From GCA-2690565 sp002457235 (GTDB lineage: Bacteria > Verrucomicrobiota > Verrucomicrobiia > Opitutales > Coraliomargaritaceae): 64,000 nucleotides of DNA. The notes under the pieces are model-generated. The model saw nothing but the letters and a program-made list of their open reading frames with translations, was not told the DNA's origin and made no database searches. Below, piece by piece: positions 17,872 to 26,985 of the stretch. Both the position numbers and the translations under genes were made by a program. Each line of letters starts with the position of its first letter. Positions within the stretch are counted from its first letter, which is position 1. The DNA lies in the NCBI GenBank assembly GCA_045565695.1, contig JBJLEZ010000007.1, forward strand, positions 62,001-126,000, in the 5' to 3' direction.

Positions 17872-18873
17872 CTAGAATTCTGTTTTAAGATGTCGGACCA
17901 TTAAATTATTTAGGGCTAATTTAGGTGACTTCTTATCATATATAATCGCATGAAGCTCATCTAAGATTGGGGTTTCCAAGTGGTCTCTTCTTGCTATTTG
18001 ATAAAGACATTCAACCGCAACAAATCCCTCAACAACTGTTTTTTGCCCATCAAGAATATTATCAGATTGTACGCCTTTGCCTAAAGATTCTCCAAAAGTA
18101 CGATTTCGACTCCATTCACCAAAACAAGTTGCAATTAAATCGCCAAATCCACTCAGTCCATAAAAGGTTTCTTTTCGCCCGCCCAAAGATTTTCCAATAC
18201 TTACCATTTCATTAAGTGCACGTGTAATATAAGCAGATTTTGCATTATCTCCTAGTTTTAATCCATCACATAAGCCTGCACCGATTGCATAAATATTTTT
18301 CAATATTCCGCCATAGCCAACTCCTTTGAGATCGTCCGTTAGATAGACTCTAAATTTATCATTACTAATATTTTCTTGTATATTTTCCATGATAGGCGAA
18401 CAAATCTCAACTGCAAGCGATAGAGCAGTCGGACCTTCAGCAGCAACCTCACTGGCAAAACTTGGCCCTGATAAAATACCCACAGGTGTATTTGGAAAAT
18501 ATTCACGAACAACTTCATAAGGCATCTTGAAGCTATCTTTTTCTAATCCCTTAGATAATATAACTAAAAGCTTTATATGATCATGGCCATTTGTTTCGTT
18601 AATAATGCGTTCACATACCGCTCTTAAGCCTTTGGCAGGGTAAGCAAGAAAGACGACATCTGCCTCCATTAAAATGGGTTCAAGCTCATAGCCAATTTGC
18701 AAAGATTCTGGAAGTCTAAATCCAGGTAAATAATCTGAATTTTCACGACTAGAGGTCAATTGCATAGCTTGCTCAATTCTTCTAGGTGATAAGCTCACAC
18801 TGTGGCCACACTTCATTAGGTGTAATGCCATTGCTGTACCCCATGCTCCTGCTCCTAAAACACAACTATTCAT
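17872..18873 (-). CDS. gpsA: Glycerol-3-phosphate dehydrogenase [NAD(P)+]
   Basis: 333 residues. Makes sn-glycerol 3-phosphate from dihydroxyacetone phosphate for phospholipid synthesis. The Rossmann loop VLGAGAWGTAMALHL opens the protein, followed by SGPSFASEVA (near 140), KNIYAIGAGLCDGL with the catalytic lysine (near 190) and SGFGDLIATCFGEWSRN (near 245). The ATG at 18873 is chosen because the Rossmann strand follows at once and AAAGGAAA stands about nine bases upstream; a TTG at 18891 would add six residues. The start overlaps the end of panB by 8 bp, suggesting coupling. Confidence 0.96.
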   Translation of the reverse strand: MNSCVLGAGAWGTAMALHLMKCGHSVSLSPRRIEQAMQLTSSRENSDYLPGFRLPESLQIGYELEPILMEADVVFLAYPAKGLRAVCERIINETNGHDHIKLLVILSKGLEKDSFKMPYEVVREYFPNTPVGILSGPSFASEVAAEGPTALSLAVEICSPIMENIQENISNDKFRVYLTDDLKGVGYGGILKNIYAIGAGLCDGLKLGDNAKSAYITRALNEMVSIGKSLGGRKETFYGLSGFGDLIATCFGEWSRNRTFGESLGKGVQSDNILDGQKTVVEGFVAVECLYQIARRDHLETPILDELHAIIYDKKSPKLALNNLMVRHLKTEF

Positions 18874-19642
18874 TTGGATATTTCCTTTCAATTACTGCAT
18901 TTTTATATTCTTGGAATGATTGAATCACATTCTCTGATAAATTGCTAAAGCTGTGGACAAAACTAGGTACAGCTTTTGTTGTTAATCCTAAAAGGTCATT
19001 AGAAACTAATATTTGTCCATCACAATGAACACCGCTCCCGATTCCAATTAATGGAATTTTTACCATCTCACTAATTTCTTTAGCTACAGTCTCGCTTATC
19101 ATTTCTCCAATAAGCGCAAAACAACCTGCATCTTCTAAGGCAGTCGCATCTTGCATTAATGCTTTGGCTTCTGCTTCTGTTTTTCCAAATTTTCGATACT
19201 TACCTAAATTCTTAATCTGTTGTGGCAACAATCCAATATGGCCTAAGACAGGTATCCCTGAATCAACTAATCGTTTGATCGTTGGTGCTATAGAGCTACC
19301 GCCTTCAATTTTTACGGCACTTGCTCCTGCTTGAATTAACTTTCGACAAGCTTCAAAAATGTGCTCAAAAGCATCGTGACTATATCCGTAAGGAAGATCG
19401 CTGACAATTAATGCTTTCGTTTGTACTCTAGAGACTGCTGATGTGTGATGAAGCATCATTTCTAAAGTTACATTGATGGTAGTCTCAAAGCCAAGTATAG
19501 TCGTACCAACTGAATCGCCCACAAGCAACAAATCTATGCCCGATTGATCCGCTAATTGTGCCATAACAGAATCATAAACGGTTGTCGCAACGATTGGACG
19601 TACAGATTTTAAAGATTGGATTGTTTGGATATTCGTATTCAC
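18866..19642 (-). CDS. panB: 3-methyl-2-oxobutanoate hydroxymethyltransferase
   Basis: 258 residues, the normal PanB size. It adds a hydroxymethyl group from 5,10-methylene-tetrahydrofolate to 2-oxoisovalerate, the first committed step of pantothenate and CoA synthesis. Family blocks: TVYDSVMAQLADQSGIDLLLVGDSVG, LEMMLHHTSAVSR, VSDLPYGYS, AVKIEGGSSIAPTI, PVLGHIGLLPQ and IGIGSGVHCDGQILVSNDLLG. gpsA overlaps its end by 8 bp. It needs the folate cofactor whose synthesis is encoded at 31.8-36.2 kb, a metabolic but not a regulatory link. Confidence 0.96.
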   Translation of the reverse strand: MNTNIQTIQSLKSVRPIVATTVYDSVMAQLADQSGIDLLLVGDSVGTTILGFETTINVTLEMMLHHTSAVSRVQTKALIVSDLPYGYSHDAFEHIFEACRKLIQAGASAVKIEGGSSIAPTIKRLVDSGIPVLGHIGLLPQQIKNLGKYRKFGKTEAEAKALMQDATALEDAGCFALIGEMISETVAKEISEMVKIPLIGIGSGVHCDGQILVSNDLLGLTTKAVPSFVHSFSNLSENVIQSFQEYKNAVIERKYPNE

Positions 19643-19665
19643 ATTAAGAAATTTCTTAGCTAGAT

Positions 19666-22347
19666 CTACTTTGAAAATTGCTGACTATTTGCTTTTTCCA
19701 AATAAGTAACAAAAGCAAACCAACTGTCTACGTACTCGTTCATTCTATACAATAATTCAGCTTTCCAATAATAAGCATAATTTGGAGGATTATCCATAGT
19801 TAAGATATGATCAACATATATTAATGCCTTATCATAATTTTTTTCATGTATCTCATTTTTCATCAAAACTACTCCCATTTCAATATCTGGATAATTCTGT
19901 AAGAAAACTCTTGGAATATATTTTTTACGCTCATTAACTGGATAAATATCGATTCTTTCTAGTGGAATGTGCTTTCTTAAAATCGATAAAGCATTCTCGA
20001 AATTTGCCAATTCCTTTTGTTTAAAAGCCTCTAAGATAGTTATATCAGAAATATTGTTTTTATACTTCGATATATATTCACTGTATCTATCAAAAAAACC
20101 TTCTTCTAGTAATCGTTTAAGGAATTGAAATTGGGAACTTTTATTGGATACAAAAAATCGATCTAGTGTATTGGATTCAATGTATTTTTGAAAATCCAAA
20201 TCATTTAATAAGAGTGCAAATTCTACGGCATATTCGTTTTCTAAATAAGACAATTTTTCGAGGCTCAAAAGTAATTCATATTTGCCTTTCGAATAATGAA
20301 TAAGCGACCTATAATCATCCAATTTAGCTAAGGGACTAAGCTCAAAATAAGCATCCCAAGCACTGTTAGCTAGGTTGAGATCATAATCGGAAAGCAGGTA
20401 ACCTTGATGAAGAAAGATTCTTGGATTATTTCGATCAAAAAATGCTGTTTTATATACTGTTTTAATAATTTCTGCTTTATCCGCATTTGCTTCCAATAAT
20501 TGATAAGTATTTAAAAAATATTTATTGGGATTGCTCTTTGGAATAAGCGCATCTTTTTCTTCAATACCTATTTTTGAAAGAGCATTAAAATCAACATTTT
20601 CATCACATTGATCCGCATAGCTCAAACGGTAGCGGATATCAGATAGTAAAGGCTGATTTACAATTGAAACTGAAATCCAAAATACGCCCAAACATAACCA
20701 GCAAACTCCCAATAATTGGCAGGACTTCTTGGAGAAAATTGGCAAATTATTCTTTTTCATTCTTAGGCTCAAGTGAAGAAAGATCAGTAACATTAATAAT
20801 GATCCAACACTCAGCCCTTCTGACGACATAACAAATCGAATAAAAAATACTATTACAATTAATGCATAGAAAAAACGATGGCGCATTTTTGAATTATTTA
20901 GCAGGCTAAAGTACTTAAATACCCAATAACTAAAAAATAGCATGAATGCAACCAGTCCAATCAATCCAAAATCCGATATATAGGTTAAGCTATATGAACC
21001 CCGATAAGAAAAATCATCTTTAAAATATTCTATAGGAGACAATTGAGGTAAAATAGCATGAGCAGTTGCGATACCATGCCCAAAAATATTAAACTGTTTA
21101 AATGATCCATATAAGAGCCACCAAAGCGCTTCAGCTTTTGCAAAAAAGAAGCTTCCTAAATCATGTACGATGATACCCCACCATGTTTGATTGAGATATA
21201 AAAAGACTCCAAAGCATGATAGCAATATAATGAGTGTAATTAATTTATGAACGATTGGCTTACCTCTTAGATAAAGCCTAAGAATCAACAAAAAACTTAA
21301 CCCGTAAAAAAGTGTATAATAAAAGAACGACTGATTATGAATCAGAAAAAATAAGCTCAGCAAAGCACCAATAAACCCTAAAACGGAAACTAATTTATTT
21401 GATTTATAGGAATCAAAAAACAAAGCAACAGAACCTACACCGCCAACTAAAGAGAATAGACTTAAATTATTGGAATAATCTTTAATCGGACTTCGTTCAT
21501 AGTTTTCGGAAAATAGAAGTCTCAATGTATCATCACCTAGTAAATATTGGATAGACCCAGCAAGAATAGTTACACCAATTAATATTATTAATAATACCTC
21601 ACTTCCTGCACTGTTTAATTTCCAACATGAAATATGGTAATAAAGTACAATTGAGGCCACTAACATTATAAATGCCTCAAGGCTTTTTAAAGGCATAATA
21701 GTGCCGATAAAGCCAAAACTAATATCATATTGCTCTAATGCTGTAGCTCTCCAATCAGAGATAAAATATGGCAAGTTCGGTAAAAAGGCACCTAAGGTGT
21801 ATAAAATAATCCCTATTGAAAAAATATCAATAAAGATTCCCTGAGACTGAATATGAGGTCTCTTAAATAAGAGGACACCTAAATAAATAAAAAATAAGCC
21901 CTCACTGATAATTGTATCTACCGAACTGCCCAATAAAAAGAGATAAGCGACAATGAGCCCGAAGCCAAAAAAAGCACACTCAGAATGCCTAAAACCCTTA
22001 CCTAAAAGCAGATTACCCGTTTTTCTGACGCTAGGACGATCGGATATCCTCTGTTTAGAGGCTGTTTTCTTTATAGAAGATCGTTTATCTTTATCGTAAA
22101 GTTTTTTCCCTAATGATTTAGCCTCTGTCGACCTTTTATATGAAGTAGTTTTTTTTAATAAATCACGAGGCTCACGATTATCTGCTCTACGTGACTTCTT
22201 TTTATTTTCTTCAATCCTTTGATTTCTCTTTTCAACAGGATTCAGTCCTTTAGGTTTTATTTTTCCTCTATTTTCCTTCGATGTCATTCTGGAATCTATT
22301 TTGGATTTACGATTCCTTTTACTAGACTCTCTGTTTCTTTCCTGCAT
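19666..22347 (-). CDS. O-antigen-ligase-like polytopic membrane protein with basic N-tail and C-terminal TPR region
   Basis: 893 residues. After a very basic, low-complexity tail of about 115 residues come some 12 hydrophobic segments (about 120-575), then a soluble helical C-terminal half (about 590-893) with TPR-like repeats. Within the membrane part FNIFGHGIATAHAILPQ followed by the large loop resembles the Wzy_C region of O-antigen ligases and polymerases (polyprenyl-linked glycan transfer in the periplasm). Topology and TPR tail are seen; the enzymatic role is inferred. A TTG at 22380 would abut the divergent recD2 start, so the ATG at 22347 is preferred. Ends 23 bp before panB. Confidence 0.75.
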   Translation of the reverse strand: MQERNRESSKRNRKSKIDSRMTSKENRGKIKPKGLNPVEKRNQRIEENKKKSRRADNREPRDLLKKTTSYKRSTEAKSLGKKLYDKDKRSSIKKTASKQRISDRPSVRKTGNLLLGKGFRHSECAFFGFGLIVAYLFLLGSSVDTIISEGLFFIYLGVLLFKRPHIQSQGIFIDIFSIGIILYTLGAFLPNLPYFISDWRATALEQYDISFGFIGTIMPLKSLEAFIMLVASIVLYYHISCWKLNSAGSEVLLIILIGVTILAGSIQYLLGDDTLRLLFSENYERSPIKDYSNNLSLFSLVGGVGSVALFFDSYKSNKLVSVLGFIGALLSLFFLIHNQSFFYYTLFYGLSFLLILRLYLRGKPIVHKLITLIILLSCFGVFLYLNQTWWGIIVHDLGSFFFAKAEALWWLLYGSFKQFNIFGHGIATAHAILPQLSPIEYFKDDFSYRGSYSLTYISDFGLIGLVAFMLFFSYWVFKYFSLLNNSKMRHRFFYALIVIVFFIRFVMSSEGLSVGSLLMLLIFLHLSLRMKKNNLPIFSKKSCQLLGVCWLCLGVFWISVSIVNQPLLSDIRYRLSYADQCDENVDFNALSKIGIEEKDALIPKSNPNKYFLNTYQLLEANADKAEIIKTVYKTAFFDRNNPRIFLHQGYLLSDYDLNLANSAWDAYFELSPLAKLDDYRSLIHYSKGKYELLLSLEKLSYLENEYAVEFALLLNDLDFQKYIESNTLDRFFVSNKSSQFQFLKRLLEEGFFDRYSEYISKYKNNISDITILEAFKQKELANFENALSILRKHIPLERIDIYPVNERKKYIPRVFLQNYPDIEMGVVLMKNEIHEKNYDKALIYVDHILTMDNPPNYAYYWKAELLYRMNEYVDSWFAFVTYLEKANSQQFSK

Positions 22348-22379
22348 TATTTTCGTTTTATAACAAATTAATCGATTCA

Positions 22380-24689
22380 ATGAATTCTAACGATACTACA
22401 GCATTAACTGGGGTTTTAGAAAAAATAGTATTTTTTAATGATGAAAATTCTTACTGTATTGCTGAATTATCGATCAATAAGACAAACAAAAAAGTTACAA
22501 TTATAGGGACATTACCCAACATTCAATGTGGAGAAACCCTTAGTGTCAAAGGAGAATGGTTAGAACATCAGAAACATGGGAAACAACTTAAAGTAAGTCA
22601 ATTTTCCACAAAATTACCAGCATCGATTTATGGAATCAAAAAATACTTAGGAAGTGGATTGATTCGTGGCATAGGGAAATCTTACGCCGACAAGATTGTA
22701 GATTATTTTGGCACAGAAACTATTAAAATTATCAGTTCTGAAAGTGCACGACTCTCAGAAATCCCGGGTATCGGTCAATCCAGAGTGAAATCAATCAAAG
22801 CTGCTTGGGAAGAGCAAGTTGCAGTAAGGGATGTCTTACTATTTCTACAAACTTACGGAGTTACCCCATCACAATGCTTAAAATTAGTTAAAAAATATGG
22901 CATTAACACAAAACGGATTATCCAAGATCAGCCTTATAAAATTGCCGAAGAAATCGACCGCATTGGATTCAAAACCGCTGACCAATTAGCTCTAAATTTA
23001 GGCTTTCCCACAAATTCTAAGGAAAGGATTGATGCTGGTATTCAACATACCGTAAATAAAATTCAAGAAAGTGGCCATACCATTGCTTTGATTCCGATGC
23101 TTACTGAGCAGGCCTCGCAATTATTAGGGTTGGAAAAAAGGTTAATTGGGAACCGAATCGAGGCCCTCATTAAAGATAAAAAACTCTATGCAATTCAGGC
23201 CTATGATTCAGAGGATACGTTTCTAGGTCCAGCGGTACAAAGCCCAACCTATGCTTTCTATGAAGCAAGAATTGCTGAAGCGATTCATCTAATATATAAT
23301 TCGAAATCAAACTTACCTGATATAAAATTAGATTCCGCAATTAAATGGGCCCAAGAAAAAGCAGGGTTTCAATTTGAGTCTAAGCAAAGCCTTGCCGTAC
23401 AAACCGCCTTATCCAATAAAATCACTATTATCACGGGTGGTCCGGGTACAGGGAAAACCACTATTTTAAGAGCGATTGTAGAAATCCTTTCCGCTAAAAA
23501 ATGCAAAGTTATACTCGCTTCTCCAACAGGGCGGGCTGCACAAAGACTATCTGAAAGCGCTAAAAAGGAAGCAAGAACGATTCACAGGTTGCTCAAATTT
23601 GATCCTTCATCTGGTTCTTTTTTCCACAACAGAGAAAATTTATTAAGTTGCGATTGCATCATAATCGATGAGACAAGCATGGTAGACACACAACTTGCCG
23701 CTTCGCTCTTTGATGCGATACCGAGTACTGCACACCTTATACTTGTGGGCGACTCTGATCAACTGCCTTCTGTAGGATCAGGAAATATTCTTAGTGACCT
23801 TAAGCACGCTTCATTCTCAAAGGTTGTTCGCTTAGACACGATCTACCGACAGGCAAAAGAAAGCAGAATTATAACAACTGCCCATAATATTCTCAAAGGG
23901 GTCAATCAACCTGAAATGACTTTACAGAGCATGCATCATTTAGATCCAAAAATTGACTTCAACTTCATTGAAGCAGAGGACGATGAACGCATGCTCAAAG
24001 CCATTCTCTATCTAGTAAAAGACTACCTTCCTAAAGTTGACCCCAATCGAACTATTGATCCCATTCAGGACATTCAAATCCTTTCTCCTATGCATAAAGG
24101 GAGCGCTGGAATCCAAAATTTAAACGAAGCCCTACAAAACTGTCTCAATAATTCAACAAAAGCGAAGAGACGAATGGATGAGGAAAAAGATTACCAAAGT
24201 GCGAAACAAATTTTCTTTAAAGAAAAAACTCAAAAACCACTTCCTTTTGAAATTGCTTACGGAAACATTCAATATCGTATAGGCGACAAAGTCATTCAAA
24301 CCATTAATAATTACGATAAAAATGTATTCAATGGAGATATAGGCATCCTTAAAGCCATAAGTGCTGATGCATCAACTGTAAGTATTGCCTACAACCAAAA
24401 TCTGATTGAATACAAACGAAATGAGCTCTCCCAAATTCAACTTGCGTACGCACTATCAATTCATAAAAGCCAAGGCAGCGAATACCCGATAGTCATTCTT
24501 CCTTTAATGAAACAGCATTTCATTATGCTACAAAGAAATTTACTCTATACTGCGATTACTCGAGCCAAAGAAAAGCTATACATCATCGGCTCAGTTGATG
24601 CTTATTCCATCGCGGTAAAAAACAACAAGACCGATATTAGACGTACCAATTTAGCGAAAAAATTTAAAAAACTAATGGAAAATGATTAG
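22380..24689 (+). CDS. recD2: RecD2-type 5'-3' DNA helicase
   Basis: 769 residues. An N-terminal OB-like region (1-80) and tandem helix-hairpin-helix segments (GSGLIRGIGKSYADKIV, SEIPGIGQSRVKSIKAAW) precede SF1B helicase motifs: Walker A GGPGTGKTT (near 352), DETSMVD (motif II, near 430), VGDSDQLPSVGSGN (motif III), and QGSEYPIVILP plus LLYTAITRAKEKLYIIG near the end. This N-terminal arrangement distinguishes RecD2 from the RecD subunit of RecBCD; the latter is not expected here because AddAB is present. RecD2 unwinds DNA 5' to 3' in repair and fork maintenance. Divergent from the membrane protein gene with only 32 bp between ATGs. Confidence 0.94.
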   Translation: MNSNDTTALTGVLEKIVFFNDENSYCIAELSINKTNKKVTIIGTLPNIQCGETLSVKGEWLEHQKHGKQLKVSQFSTKLPASIYGIKKYLGSGLIRGIGKSYADKIVDYFGTETIKIISSESARLSEIPGIGQSRVKSIKAAWEEQVAVRDVLLFLQTYGVTPSQCLKLVKKYGINTKRIIQDQPYKIAEEIDRIGFKTADQLALNLGFPTNSKERIDAGIQHTVNKIQESGHTIALIPMLTEQASQLLGLEKRLIGNRIEALIKDKKLYAIQAYDSEDTFLGPAVQSPTYAFYEARIAEAIHLIYNSKSNLPDIKLDSAIKWAQEKAGFQFESKQSLAVQTALSNKITIITGGPGTGKTTILRAIVEILSAKKCKVILASPTGRAAQRLSESAKKEARTIHRLLKFDPSSGSFFHNRENLLSCDCIIIDETSMVDTQLAASLFDAIPSTAHLILVGDSDQLPSVGSGNILSDLKHASFSKVVRLDTIYRQAKESRIITTAHNILKGVNQPEMTLQSMHHLDPKIDFNFIEAEDDERMLKAILYLVKDYLPKVDPNRTIDPIQDIQILSPMHKGSAGIQNLNEALQNCLNNSTKAKRRMDEEKDYQSAKQIFFKEKTQKPLPFEIAYGNIQYRIGDKVIQTINNYDKNVFNGDIGILKAISADASTVSIAYNQNLIEYKRNELSQIQLAYALSIHKSQGSEYPIVILPLMKQHFIMLQRNLLYTAITRAKEKLYIIGSVDAYSIAVKNNKTDIRRTNLAKKFKKLMEND

Positions 24690-24762
24690 AATTATTACAT
24701 ATTAATAATATCGTCCTTATTTTGAACGTTTCTAAATGTATCTAATCTAAATAAGTATCCTA

Positions 24763-25434
24763 ATGATAATCTTAAAAAAATCATTTTTCAGACTGCTACT
24801 TGCGATTATACTGACTCAAGCAACGATTTGTATCTTAGAGGCTAGGCCGATATCCTATCCGAATAGTTGGACCGTCATGCAGCAATATAATTGGGAGAAG
24901 ACTACTGTTCACATCCACTACTCTCCAAATGCAAAAAACTCAATCGGTTTTCTCGGAGCCTACTACGAAAAAGAAAAAGATCGTTTATACTCCCTTCAAT
25001 GGAACCACCTGATCTTTAGGAAAAATCAAAAAAAATCTCAGTCAAATCTCTATTCTAAGATTCACTTGGGTCGCTTGAACAAGGAGATAGGCCAAACAAA
25101 TGTCTTTCATAGTGCTTTCAACCTCTCTTATGATTGGGAAACAAGAAAGCATTTTTTACTGTATGCAGCAGAAGTTGAATACACGGATGATATTGGCTTA
25201 AAATCCACTACTTTTCATCAAAAAGCACGAATAGGAATAGCTCCTTATGTAGCACCCTACGGAAAACTACATACTTGGGTAATGCTCCAATTTGAACACC
25301 ATCCAGACGATTCAGATTCCGATAATCATTTTATTTTAACCCCTATGCTTCGATTTTTTAAAGGCGATTACCTTTGCGAAATTGGATTAAATTCAAATAA
25401 TCAAATATTATTCAACTCAATTATTAGATTCTAA
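24763..25434 (+). CDS. Exported protein, possible outer-membrane beta-barrel, of a MerT/MerP-like cassette
   Basis: 223 residues. N-terminal signal peptide (KKSFFRLLLAIILTQATICILEA), then about 190 residues of alternating polar and aromatic strands (VHIHYSPNAKNSIGFLGAYYEK, YSLQWNHLIF, SKIHLGR, HTWVMLQFEHH) ending in a terminal phenylalanine (SIIRF), as in outer-membrane barrels. No named family can be given with certainty. The next gene starts 2 bp after its stop and the third overlaps the second, so it is the first gene of a three-gene unit with a periplasmic metal-binding domain and a MerT-like membrane protein. A metal-related role is inferred only from this. Confidence 0.7.
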   Translation: MIILKKSFFRLLLAIILTQATICILEARPISYPNSWTVMQQYNWEKTTVHIHYSPNAKNSIGFLGAYYEKEKDRLYSLQWNHLIFRKNQKKSQSNLYSKIHLGRLNKEIGQTNVFHSAFNLSYDWETRKHFLLYAAEVEYTDDIGLKSTTFHQKARIGIAPYVAPYGKLHTWVMLQFEHHPDDSDSDNHFILTPMLRFFKGDYLCEIGLNSNNQILFNSIIRF

Positions 25435-25436
25435 AA

Positions 25437-25742
25437 ATGAAAACTATAACCTTAATTCTCAGTATTTTCTTAAGCTCTCTTAATTTTTTATCGGCTGAAA
25501 TTTCCGAAAAAGACAACTTTGACATTACAATCCATGTCAAAGGACTCGTTTGTGATTTTTGTGCCCGAAGTGTTGAAAAAACATTTAGTAAAACCGAAGT
25601 GGTGGAACGCATCAAAGTCGATTTAGACAAGGGACTTATTGAACTACAACTTACAGAAGGAAGCACGCTGTCGGATAAAAAAATTCAAAAGCTGATAAAA
25701 GCGAGTGGCTACGCATTAGAGTCTATAGAGAGAAATAAATGA
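25437..25742 (+). CDS. Exported heavy-metal-associated (MerP-like) domain protein
   Basis: 101 residues: signal peptide (about 1-20, ending LNFLSA) followed by one HMA ferredoxin-like domain with the metal-binding CxxC in HVKGLVCDFCARSVEKTF and the usual closing ASGYALESI. This is the MerP layout, a periplasmic metal carrier handing ions to a membrane partner. The canonical GMTCxxC is GLVCDFC here. The gene is sandwiched between the putative barrel (2-bp gap) and the MerT-like gene (4-bp ATGA overlap). The ion could be mercury, copper, zinc or another; no merA or merR is near, so mercury resistance should not be assumed. Confidence 0.85.
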   Translation: MKTITLILSIFLSSLNFLSAEISEKDNFDITIHVKGLVCDFCARSVEKTFSKTEVVERIKVDLDKGLIELQLTEGSTLSDKKIQKLIKASGYALESIERNK

Positions 25743-26101
25743 AAAACGCTTTATCTTATTTCACACTTTTCTCTTCAACAGGCACTCTGCTTTGCTGTGC
25801 ATTACCTGCTCTTTTAGTGACGATAGGAGCTGGAGGAGTGATGGCTTCAATCTATGCAAATGTTCCCGGTTACATAACTTTTGCCCAAAATAAAAACCTC
25901 TTATTCTTACTTGTAGCAGTACTGCTATTAATTAACGGCCTGATTTTATGGCTAAACCGAAATGCACCCTGTCCAGTAGACGCTACGAAAGCAGAGATCT
26001 GCATGAAATCTCGTAAAATAAGCCGTACGATTTATTTTATATCATTAGGGATTTATTGTGTAGGATTCTTTTTTTCCTATTTAGCGGCTAAGTTGATTTA
26101 G
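25739..26101 (+). CDS. MerT-like membrane metal transporter
   Basis: 120 residues with three hydrophobic segments (about 8-30, 45-70 and 95-118). Both cysteine pairs that define MerT are present: the vicinal pair in TM1 (LLCCALPALLVTIGAG) and a second pair in the loop before TM3 (CPVDATKAEIC). MerT (116 residues) takes a metal ion from MerP and passes it inward. It overlaps the upstream HMA gene by 4 bp. Convergent with the tcdA remnant, 3 bp between stops. Assignment to the MerT/MerC-like superfamily is strong; the substrate is unknown. Confidence 0.82.
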   Translation: MKNALSYFTLFSSTGTLLCCALPALLVTIGAGGVMASIYANVPGYITFAQNKNLLFLLVAVLLLINGLILWLNRNAPCPVDATKAEICMKSRKISRTIYFISLGIYCVGFFFSYLAAKLI

Positions 26102-26104
26102 TTG

Positions 26105-26889
26105 TTAAACTTGATCCTTCTGCATCAATTGATCCATAACAACTGAAGCCAAGGTAAACCCAATAGTCCCCGTCAACATGGATGAGGATCCAAATCCTGC
26201 ATCGCAATTTAACCGATAGTCCCCACCTTTTTCTCTTTCACAACTTACAGTTCCATCCGCCTGTGGAAAAGAAGGCTCTTCTTCAGAAAAGACACAAGGC
26301 ACATGAAACTTCTGTCGTTCAAACTTAGAAAAGCCATAGTCTCTTCTAAGACGTTTTCTCACCTGTAATAATAGAGGGTCGTTTTTTGTTTTCGCTAAAT
26401 CTTTCACGACTATTTTTGTCGGGTCTAATTTGCCCCCTCCCCCGCCACAAGTAACAATCGGTATTTTCCTTTTTCTTGCTTCCGCTATGAGTAACGATTT
26501 GTGCGAAACCGAATCGATTGCATCAACAATACAATCATAATCTTGAGACAATAATTCGTCCGCCGTTTTGTTCTGTAAAAAATTGTGTTTTTTTCAACAA
26601 CCGTACACTCAGGAGCAATTCCAGATATGCGTTCTTTCAATGCTAAGGACTTAAATCGACCAACCGTTGAATCCAAGGCTTGTACCTGACGATTTACATT
26701 ACTTAAACAAACTTCATCTAAATCAATTAAAGTTAATCGGCCAATGCCTGATCGCGCTAAAGCTTCTACTGTCCAAGAGCCAACACCTCCCAGTCCAACA
26801 ATAGCTATGTGTGCTCTTGGTAATACCTGTAAAGCATGCTGACCATATAATCGCCCTAAAGCGCTAAAACGTAATAAATAATCGCTCAT
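26105..26889 (-). pseudogene. tcdA: tRNA threonylcarbamoyladenosine dehydratase, interrupted by one frameshift
   Basis: E1-like enzyme that cyclises t6A37 of tRNA to ct6A. The first frame (26889 down to about 26580) has RFSALGRLYGQHALQVL, the nucleotide loop VGLGGVGSWTVEALARSG and DLDEVCLSNVNRQ; the second (from about 26580 down) continues with DYDCIVDAIDSV, IPIVTCGGGGGKLDPTKI and CDAGFGSSSMLTGTIGF. Together they make one full-length TcdA of about 260 residues. A single missing base joins them, either in the A6 run at 26577-26582 or in the nearby T7 run at 26588-26594 (plus-strand bases). No other damage is visible. Sequencing error, recent inactivation or slippage-dependent expression are all possible. 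Confidence 0.85.
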
Positions 26890-26985
26890 CTTTAAAATTT
26901 ACAATAGAAAGCACTGAAAAATGTCATCATTAAATCAATCTAAAAATTCGCTTCCACTTTATCTTTTTTATGCCAAAGTACGGAC

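Noticed and set aside
25437..26101. Mercury resistance operon.
   Set aside because: Only MerP-like and MerT-like proteins are present; no MerA, MerB or MerR, and a non-mer protein leads the unit.
26560..26600. Programmed ribosomal frameshift in tcdA.
   Set aside because: TcdA is not known to use frameshifting, and no pseudoknot-like element was recognised; error or mutation is simpler.
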